The notes beneath the pieces are model-generated. The model saw nothing but the letters and a program-made list of their open reading frames with translations. It was not told where the DNA came from and ran no database searches. Position numbers and translations under genes: made by a program. Below are positions 59,620 through 64,000 of a stretch of DNA of 64,000 bases, one piece after another (position 1 is the first letter of the stretch; each line of letters starts with the position of its first letter). Origin of the DNA: Nitrospirillum sp034427435 (GTDB lineage: Bacteria; Pseudomonadota; Alphaproteobacteria; Azospirillales; Azospirillaceae); contig NZ_JAXQNP010000003.1 in assembly GCF_034427435.1 (NCBI RefSeq), forward strand, positions 992,001-1,056,000, in the 5' to 3' direction.

Positions 59620-60734
59620 TCGCCCCGCTCCCGCGCCAGCAGGGTGCGCTTGCGATCCACGCCCCAGCGATAGCCCGAGATAGCGCCATCGGTACGCACC
59701 ACGCGGTGGCAGGGGATGGCGATGGCGATGGCGTTGCTGGCGCAAGCCTGCGCCACCGCCCGCACAGCCTTGGGCGCGCCGATGCCGGCGGCCACCTGGG
59801 CATAGCTCACCGTCTGCCCCGCCGGGATGGCCCGCAGGGCCTGCCACACCCGCTGTTGAAAGGCGGTGCCGCGCACGTCCAGCGGCAGGTCCGCCCCCAG
59901 GCGTGGCGCCTCGACCAGGCCCACCACCCGGGCGACCAGGGCGTCGAAGGCGGGATCATCGCCGGTCAGCCGCGCACGGGGGAAACGGTCCTGAAGATCG
60001 CGCACCAGCGCGTCCGGATCGTCCCCCAAGGCGATGGCGCAGATCCCGCGCCCGCTGCACGCCACCAGCACGGCCCCCAAGCTGCACTGCGCCACAGCGA
60101 AGCGGATGTCGGTATTGGCACCGCCGGCGCGGTACTCGCCCGGCCGCATGCCCAGCAGTCCCTCCGCCGCCTCATAGAAGCGACTGCTGGCATTGAATCC
60201 GGCGTCATAGAGCGCGGTGGTGACGGTGGCGCCGGGTCGGGCCAGTTCCTCCCGCACCCGGCGGGCGCGATGCGCGACGGCATAGGCCTTGGGCGTCAGG
60301 CCGGTGATGGCCTTGAACACGCGATGAAAGTGATGGGGGCTGAACCCGGCCTCCGCCGCCAGGGCGTCCAGGCTGGGGGCATCCTCCGCCGCCTCGATGG
60401 CGCGGCAGGCCTGGGCCACCAACTGGGCCTGGCGCTGGGCCACGCTTTGCTGGTCCGGCTTGCAGCGCTTGCAGGGACGAAAGCCCGCCTGCTCCGCCAG
60501 GGCGGCGCTGTCATGGAAGGCGACGTTTTGCGGCTTGGCCTGACGGGAGGGACAGGAGGGGCGGCAATAGACGCCGGTGGTTTTCACCGAATAGACGAAG
60601 CGCCCATCCTGGCCGGCATCGCGGGCCAGGATGGCCTGCCAGCGGGGATCGGCCTCGACGGGCTGGGCGGCGCCGAGGGATGGAGGGGCAAGGGCATGCG
60701 CGGGGGATACGGTCAGGCGGGACATGGTCGTCAT
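59616..60734 (-). CDS. ada: Bifunctional Ada: methylphosphotriester sensor and O6-methylguanine-DNA methyltransferase
   Basis: A 372-residue Ada. N-Ada zinc domain (about 28-95) with Cys in VYCRPSCPSR and FRPCKRCKPD; AraC-type HTH (about 108-195, FSPHHFHRVFKAITGLTPKAY, then MRPGEY); C-terminal methyltransferase (about 205-365) with active site NAIAIAIPCHRVVRTDG. It repairs alkylated bases and activates the adaptive response. An alternative start at 60725 lies 9 bases after an AGG. It is followed by the 2OG oxygenase gene with a four-base overlap. Expected to be self-inducing upon DNA methylation. Confidence 0.95.
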   Translation of the reverse strand: MTTMSRLTVSPAHALAPPSLGAAQPVEADPRWQAILARDAGQDGRFVYSVKTTGVYCRPSCPSRQAKPQNVAFHDSAALAEQAGFRPCKRCKPDQQSVAQRQAQLVAQACRAIEAAEDAPSLDALAAEAGFSPHHFHRVFKAITGLTPKAYAVAHRARRVREELARPGATVTTALYDAGFNASSRFYEAAEGLLGMRPGEYRAGGANTDIRFAVAQCSLGAVLVACSGRGICAIALGDDPDALVRDLQDRFPRARLTGDDPAFDALVARVVGLVEAPRLGADLPLDVRGTAFQQRVWQALRAIPAGQTVSYAQVAAGIGAPKAVRAVAQACASNAIAIAIPCHRVVRTDGAISGYRWGVDRKRTLLARERGE

Positions 60735-60851
60735 CCTGGGGTGGTGTCGTCTCTGCCCCTGATGTGCGCCCGAACGCCCCTGTCCGGCATCCCGGGTCTT
60801 GCGGTCAAATTCCGGGCGGCCAAATTCGGGGCGGCCCCACAGCGGCGCCCG

Positions 60852-61028
60852 TCATTGCATCCGGCTGTGCCCGGTCCATAGCGCCACGGCGGCCTCCGCG
60901 ACCGGGGCGGCGTCTTCCGGATGGTTATACCGGTAGAGCACCAGGGCGGCCTCATACGCATGCTGGTCGGGGGCACCCGACGCCCGCATCTGGCGATAGG
61001 TCTTTTCAACGGCGGCGCGACAGCACAT
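60852..61028 (-). CDS. Small conserved-looking protein divergent from the CsoR-type repressor
   Basis: A 58-residue ORF in a frame not obvious at first sight: MCCRAAVEKTYRQMRASGAP, then a segment with HAYEAALVLYRYNHPEDAAP and VAEAAVALWTG. Its amino-acid composition and codon pattern look coding and the pattern of Y-x2-M and HPED resembles small alphaproteobacterial proteins that accompany DUF156 regulators. The start at 61028 shares a 61-base region with the divergent repressor, and the GC-tract operator lies between them, so it is probably a target. It begins with the Cys pair MCC, possibly metal-related. Function unknown. Confidence 0.65.
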   Translation of the reverse strand: MCCRAAVEKTYRQMRASGAPDQHAYEAALVLYRYNHPEDAAPVAEAAVALWTGHSRMQ

Positions 61029-61053
61029 CGCTGGACAACTCCCCTTCAGGAAT

Positions 61054-61086
61054 TTGACTTAACCCCCCAGGGGGGATAGGAGTCAA
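61054..61086. promoter_or_regulatory. CsoR/RcnR-type operator with nested inverted repeats
   Basis: CCCCCC-A-GGGGGG (61063-61075) is flanked by TTGACT and AGTCAA (61054-61059 and 61081-61086). G/C-tract dyads of this kind are the binding sites of CsoR/RcnR/FrmR repressors. TTGACT could serve as a -35 box and the spacer would hold the operator, giving simple repression. It lies between the divergent 58-residue ORF and the repressor gene. Confidence 0.8.
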
Positions 61087-61089
61087 GGT

Positions 61090-61356
61090 ATGACCCATAC
61101 CACCACCCCCGACCTTCTGAACCGCCTCAAGCGCGCCCAGGGCCACTTCGGCAAAATCGTGCAGATGGTGGAGGAGGGGCGGGACGCCCTGACCATCGCC
61201 CAGCAGCTCCAGGCCGTCGCCCGCGCCATCGACAAGGCCAAGGTCGCCTTGGTGCTGCATCACATCGAACACCACCTGGAAGAGGCCACCGGCCCCCTGC
61301 CCAGTGACACCCGGGCCCGACTGTCGGAGATGGCGGAGATCACCAAATACCTTTGA
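61090..61356 (+). CDS. Metal/formaldehyde-sensing repressor of the CsoR/FrmR (DUF156) family, cysteine-less
   Basis: An 88-residue all-helical repressor. The family pattern is clear (LLNRLKRAQGHFGKIVQMVEEG, then AQQLQAVARAIDKAKVALVL). The sensing Cys usually found in GRxCLDIxxQL is Ala here (GRDALTIAQQL), and the second Cys near DHLxHC is replaced (HHIEHHLEEA). The neighbouring His residues remain, so any metal site must differ from CsoR or FrmR. It binds the GC-tract operator between it and the divergent ORF (inference) and probably represses both. Confidence 0.88.
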   Translation: MTHTTTPDLLNRLKRAQGHFGKIVQMVEEGRDALTIAQQLQAVARAIDKAKVALVLHHIEHHLEEATGPLPSDTRARLSEMAEITKYL

Positions 61357-61495
61357 GGCCGGCCGGGTATGGGAAATACCCCCGGTGGGATGATACTGCC
61401 ACCCTGCTTGCGGGTGGAAAAAGTTAAACGTCGAATAGCTTGCTTTCCGCCCCGTACGTGTCCAATGTTTCTGGGCATTTTGGCGGGAGAGTAAG

Positions 61496-62686
61496 ATGAG
61501 TGACGACTGGTGGGATGTGCCGGGGAACCCCTATGCCCCCGCCCCCGTGGCCCCCTCTCCCGTCGGGCCACCACCAGTGCCGGAGGCTCCCGGGGCCGCA
61601 TCCCAAAATTCCGGACATGCGGATCACCGGCAGGACGGTGATCTGTGCGCACCGTACGCCGCAGCGGAGGGGCTGACCCTGGAAGCGGCCTCCGCCGCGC
61701 TGGTGCGATTGGATTGCGGACTGGCCGCCAGCAGCCCCGCCGTCGCCGCAGGCTGGACCAAGCGCATGGCCATTGAGGAGGCGGCCGCCTCCGCCCGGTT
61801 GAACGGCATCCTGGTCGATACCGCCGACCTGCGGCTGTTGGCCTGGGACAGTCTGGACCGGGCGCCCGATCCCGACCTCGCCCAGGCCCTTCCCCTGTAC
61901 GACCTGGTTCGGCGCCTCACAGCACGCCATCCGCGACACCTGTACACCCCTCGCCGCCTGGCGGCGTTGGACCGTATCCGGAACAGCCGGTTCCAGGGCT
62001 TCTCCCTCTGGAGTGACGCGGAGGAAGATGTCGGGGCGGAACAGCGTTGGTCCGTGCTGCAGGCGGCCTTGGCGCCGGAAGCGCTGGCCCGTTTCCGCGC
62101 CGCCCCTGCCCTGGTCGGCGCCGCCACCTTCCTGGCCCATTGGCATGAGGTGGGGGCTGACCGGAGTGCTGGCGCCGCGCTGGGGCGCTTGCTGGCGGCG
62201 TGGTGGCCCGCCCGGCAGGGCCTGGTTCAGGGCCGTCGGGGAACCATCAGCCTGGCCATGGTCGAGGGTTCGGATACCTATGACGGGCCCACCCATCCCG
62301 CCTATGCGGGCGGGCCGGTACTGATGCCGTCCATCGGGTTCCTCGGTCATGCGATGGAATACAGGCCCGACCGTCGCGATGGCTGGGTCGGCGCCTATCT
62401 CAGGGCGGCAGAGCGCAGTTTGGACCGGGGTGAAGCCGTGTTGCGTCGATTGCGGGCGGCGGAGAGTGGATTGGCGGAGGCCCTGCGCCCCCGGCGGTCC
62501 ACCTCGCGCGGGCCCCAGGTGGCGGCTTTCCTGCTGTCCCAACCCGTGGTGACATCCGGGCGCCTGGCCCAAGCCTTGGACATGAGTGGCACCGCCGCCC
62601 GTAGCCTGCTGGATGCCCTGCACAGGGATCGCCTGTTGATGGAGATTTCCGGACGGGACGCCTACCGCGCCTATATTGTGGAATGA
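61496..62686 (+). CDS. RHE_PE00001-family protein (DUF1612 and C-terminal HTH)
   Basis: A 396-residue protein often found next to plasmid partition genes in alphaproteobacteria. Start at 61496 with GGGAGAG 4 bases upstream. Residues 1-40 are Pro/Ala-rich; the DUF1612-like part (about 60-330) contains RMAIEEAAASARLNGILVDTADLRLLAWDSLD and FLAHWHEVGADRSAGAALGRLLA; the last 60 residues hold a winged HTH (SGRLAQALDMSGTAARSLLDALHRDRLLMEISG). Probably a replicon-borne DNA-binding regulator; its exact role is not known. It is convergent with parB, with the candidate partition site lying between. Confidence 0.85.
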   Translation: MSDDWWDVPGNPYAPAPVAPSPVGPPPVPEAPGAASQNSGHADHRQDGDLCAPYAAAEGLTLEAASAALVRLDCGLAASSPAVAAGWTKRMAIEEAAASARLNGILVDTADLRLLAWDSLDRAPDPDLAQALPLYDLVRRLTARHPRHLYTPRRLAALDRIRNSRFQGFSLWSDAEEDVGAEQRWSVLQAALAPEALARFRAAPALVGAATFLAHWHEVGADRSAGAALGRLLAAWWPARQGLVQGRRGTISLAMVEGSDTYDGPTHPAYAGGPVLMPSIGFLGHAMEYRPDRRDGWVGAYLRAAERSLDRGEAVLRRLRAAESGLAEALRPRRSTSRGPQVAAFLLSQPVVTSGRLAQALDMSGTAARSLLDALHRDRLLMEISGRDAYRAYIVE

Positions 62687-62698
62687 ACCCAGGGGCGC

Positions 62699-62829
62699 CA
62701 GCGCGGTTTTTCTGAAAAAACCTCGGTAACCGTTTCCTTGAGCCCCCCTTTGCCCAGGCCCAGGCCGGAAATGAAAAACCCCGCCACCAGGGCGGGGTCG
62801 TTCAAAGTTTTTTCAGAAAAACTGCGCTG
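62699..62829. repeat. Long inverted repeat with two near-palindromic 16-mers (candidate parS)
   Basis: Arms at 62699-62721 and 62807-62829 match in 22 of 23 positions in inverted orientation, separated by 85 bases. Each arm contains a near-palindromic 16-mer: GTTTTTCTGAAAAAAC (62706-62721) and GTTTTTTCAGAAAAAC (62807-62822). It lies directly downstream of parB and flanks the parB terminator. Plasmid partition sites are often found just downstream of parB; the general shape (GTT...AAC) resembles known parS consensus only loosely. Confidence 0.5.
62774..62797 (-). terminator. Rho-independent terminator for parAB
   Basis: On the minus strand CCCCGCC-CTGGT-GGCGGGG is followed by TTTTTC, a good intrinsic terminator 50 bases after the parB stop. 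It lies inside the larger inverted repeat. Confidence 0.75.
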
Positions 62830-62846
62830 CTGATAACGGGACGATC

Positions 62847-63845
62847 TCAGTCAGGAACATCCAAGCCACAGCGGCGCAAGGCATCCGGCAGTTGGGCAAA
62901 AAGGGCATCCAGCGCCTGGGGGGGAAGACCGGCGGCCAAGCGCAGGATGGGACGTCCCTCGTGCAGGGACAGGCGCACCAGCACCTGGCCGGTCCGCGAC
63001 CGGATCACCCGCTCCCCGGCCATCTCCGGCTCCGCCGTCGGTTCGCCATGGGCCGCCACCATCAACGCCCGCAGCCGGGCACTGAAGCTCAGGCTGTCGT
63101 CCGCGCCCTTGCCGCTCAGCTCCGCGGCCACCTGTTCAACCCGGGTGGCCGCCTCATCGCTCTCCGCCATGAGGCGCGCCAGCTTGGCGCCGTCGCTGAT
63201 CTTCAGCGGCCGGGGATCATCCAGGGCCGCGACGACCGTGGGCGGCAGTTCAGCGAACTTCAGCAGGTTGGACAGGTGCCCCTTGCTGAAATCCAGCCGC
63301 TCCATCAATTCCGCCCGGCTCATGAGGCCCGTGTCCAAAACGGTCTTCAGCTGCACCGCGCGCTCATAGGCGGAGATGTCGGCGCGGGCTTCGTTCTCCT
63401 GCACCATCTTGATCAGCAGGTCGCGGTCATCGGCCTGCATCACCCGGGCCACCACCTTGCGACCGAGCTGTCGGCAGGCTGCCGTCCGACGGTGCCCGGC
63501 AATGAGTTCATACCCCTGCCCGTCCGCCGCCGGCCGCACCAGCACCGGGGCCAATTGGCCATGGCGCAGGATGTCCTGCACCAGCGTGGCGAACGCGGCA
63601 TCGGCGAAGGCGGCGACGTGCCGGTCCTGATACTGGGTGCTGTGGATGTCGGCCGGGTCCAGTTCCAGCAGCACCCGCCCACTGTCGCGCAGCGTCTCCA
63701 GCTCCTTGGCGCTGTCCTGGAACACGCTCTCGATCTGGTTGACGATCGGAATGGCCGAGCGTGGGGATGCCGGTCGCGCCGCCCGGGTGGCGGTCAGGTC
63801 GCCGATGGCGTTGTCCAGTTCGGCCATTCTGTCCTTGCGGCTCAT
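62847..63845 (-). CDS. parB: ParB/RepB-type plasmid partition protein
   Basis: A 332-residue partition protein that binds a centromere-like site and works with ParA. The ParB N-terminal domain (about 55-150) has DIHSTQYQDRHVAAFADAAF, VLVRPAADGQGYELIAGHRRTAACRQLG (box with GHRRT) and LLIKMVQENEARADISAYERA. The HTH (about 165-200) has GLMSRAELMERLDFSKGHLSNLLKFAELP. The C-terminus (about 250-332, with RVIRSRTGQVLVRLSLHEGRP) looks like the RepB dimerisation region. Its ATG overlaps the parA stop by four bases. Candidate parS sites lie downstream. Confidence 0.93.
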   Translation of the reverse strand: MSRKDRMAELDNAIGDLTATRAARPASPRSAIPIVNQIESVFQDSAKELETLRDSGRVLLELDPADIHSTQYQDRHVAAFADAAFATLVQDILRHGQLAPVLVRPAADGQGYELIAGHRRTAACRQLGRKVVARVMQADDRDLLIKMVQENEARADISAYERAVQLKTVLDTGLMSRAELMERLDFSKGHLSNLLKFAELPPTVVAALDDPRPLKISDGAKLARLMAESDEAATRVEQVAAELSGKGADDSLSFSARLRALMVAAHGEPTAEPEMAGERVIRSRTGQVLVRLSLHEGRPILRLAAGLPPQALDALFAQLPDALRRCGLDVPD

Positions 63846-64000
63846 CGCGTTCCCTCCCGCGCCGGCGTGCGCTTCCAGATGTCCCAGATCACGCGTTCGA
63901 TCTCGGCGTTCACGTTGTTCAGATATTCCAGCCCCCGCTCATAGGTGCGGCGGTTCACATCGCTGGCTTCCAGTTCGTAATAGCTCTGCTTCAGGTTGCC
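63842..64000 (-). CDS. parA: ParA/RepA-type partition ATPase, C-terminal end only
   Basis: The last 52 codons of a ParA-type ATPase run off the right edge. The tail reads GNLKQSYYELEASDVNRRTY then RGLEYLNNVNAEIERVIWDI and ends WKRTPAREGTR, matching the C-terminus of plasmid ParA/RepA proteins. The stop overlaps the parB start (ATGA). The Walker motifs lie outside the window. Confidence 0.85.
   Translation of the reverse strand, partial: GNLKQSYYELEASDVNRRTYERGLEYLNNVNAEIERVIWDIWKRTPAREGTR

Noticed and set aside
60731..61009. Minus-strand ORF of 92 residues beside ada
   Set aside because: Arg/Pro-rich and without a ribosome site; another frame at 60852-61028 looks coding instead.
1..64000. 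CRISPR arrays, tRNA/rRNA genes, IS elements, prophage
   Set aside because: No repeated spacer pattern, no cloverleaf or rRNA sequence seen, and no transposase or phage gene in the translated frames.

Overview
The window is high-GC (roughly 70 percent) DNA that looks alphaproteobacterial. The best guess is the Azospirillum/Niveispirillum/Nitrospirillum part of the Rhodospirillales. Supporting signs are the Aer-type PAS chemoreceptor with an unusual C-terminus, many methyl-accepting chemotaxis proteins, TonB-dependent receptors with FecI/FecR, a pseudaminic-acid pathway, and a plasmid-type parAB pair next to an RHE_PE00001-family protein at the right end. The parAB pair suggests a secondary chromosome or large plasmid; that is inference. 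I saw no rRNA, tRNA, CRISPR array, IS element or phage gene.

Layout. 1-2923 (-): frameshifted, left-truncated Cache/HAMP/PAS hybrid sensor kinase. 3025-7459 (-): two paralogous S9 prolyl-oligopeptidase-type enzymes, the first broken. 7616-14024: cupin-XRE regulator, Aer-like receptor with PilZ, a possibly Fur-controlled unknown gene, a PilJ-GGDEF protein and a PadR regulator. 14191-17959 (+): tightly overlapping operon SDR / lone Rieske protein / Rieske-less oxygenase / PseH-like acetyltransferase / RgpF-like protein. 17969-22000 (-): CHASE3 chemoreceptor, TetR-SnoaL pair, ribB behind an FMN riboswitch. 22080-25265: ketoacyl-ACP synthase III plus a heme-dependent N-demethylase-family (DUF3445) protein, divergent from pseG. 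25269-32416 (-): two TonB receptors around a FecI/FecR pair. 32716-37313 (+): SNF2 helicase and a ParE-type toxin-antitoxin pair. 37320-40457 (-): small membrane protein and two amidohydrolases. 40658-43873 (-): pseI / SpsF-type cytidylyltransferase / ACP / alpha-beta hydrolase / ACP. 43996-50772: HEAT protein, kdsD, two TPR glycosyltransferases, a second (frameshifted) Rieske oxygenase. 50791-55218: DUF885 protein, GT4 glycosyltransferase, surface-antigen-like protein, small ORF. 55641-58762 (+): chemoreceptor and BMP binding protein. 58882-61356: 2OG oxygenase plus Ada, a 58-residue protein and a cysteine-less CsoR/FrmR-type repressor. 61496-64000: RHE_PE00001 protein and parAB.

How it may work together. 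Several separate clusters (PseG, PseI, SpsF-type cytidylyltransferase, PseH-like GNAT, KdsD, two TPR-glycosyltransferases, RgpF, GT4) point to making and transferring a nonulosonic acid-type glycan, plausibly on flagellin or the cell surface. Interleaved with them is an unusual set of acyl and oxidative genes: KAS III, two ACP-like proteins, SDR, alpha/beta hydrolase, a Rieske oxygenase split into two proteins, a second fused Rieske oxygenase, and a DUF3445 heme protein. I propose these build or oxidise a special N-acyl or other substituent on the sugar. No pseB or pseC is present here, so the pathway cannot be complete within this window.

Four reading-frame problems (near 1303, 4909, 11755 and 50170) all fall in runs of five or six C/G. 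They may be sequencing errors, real mutations or slippage sites; raw reads would settle this.
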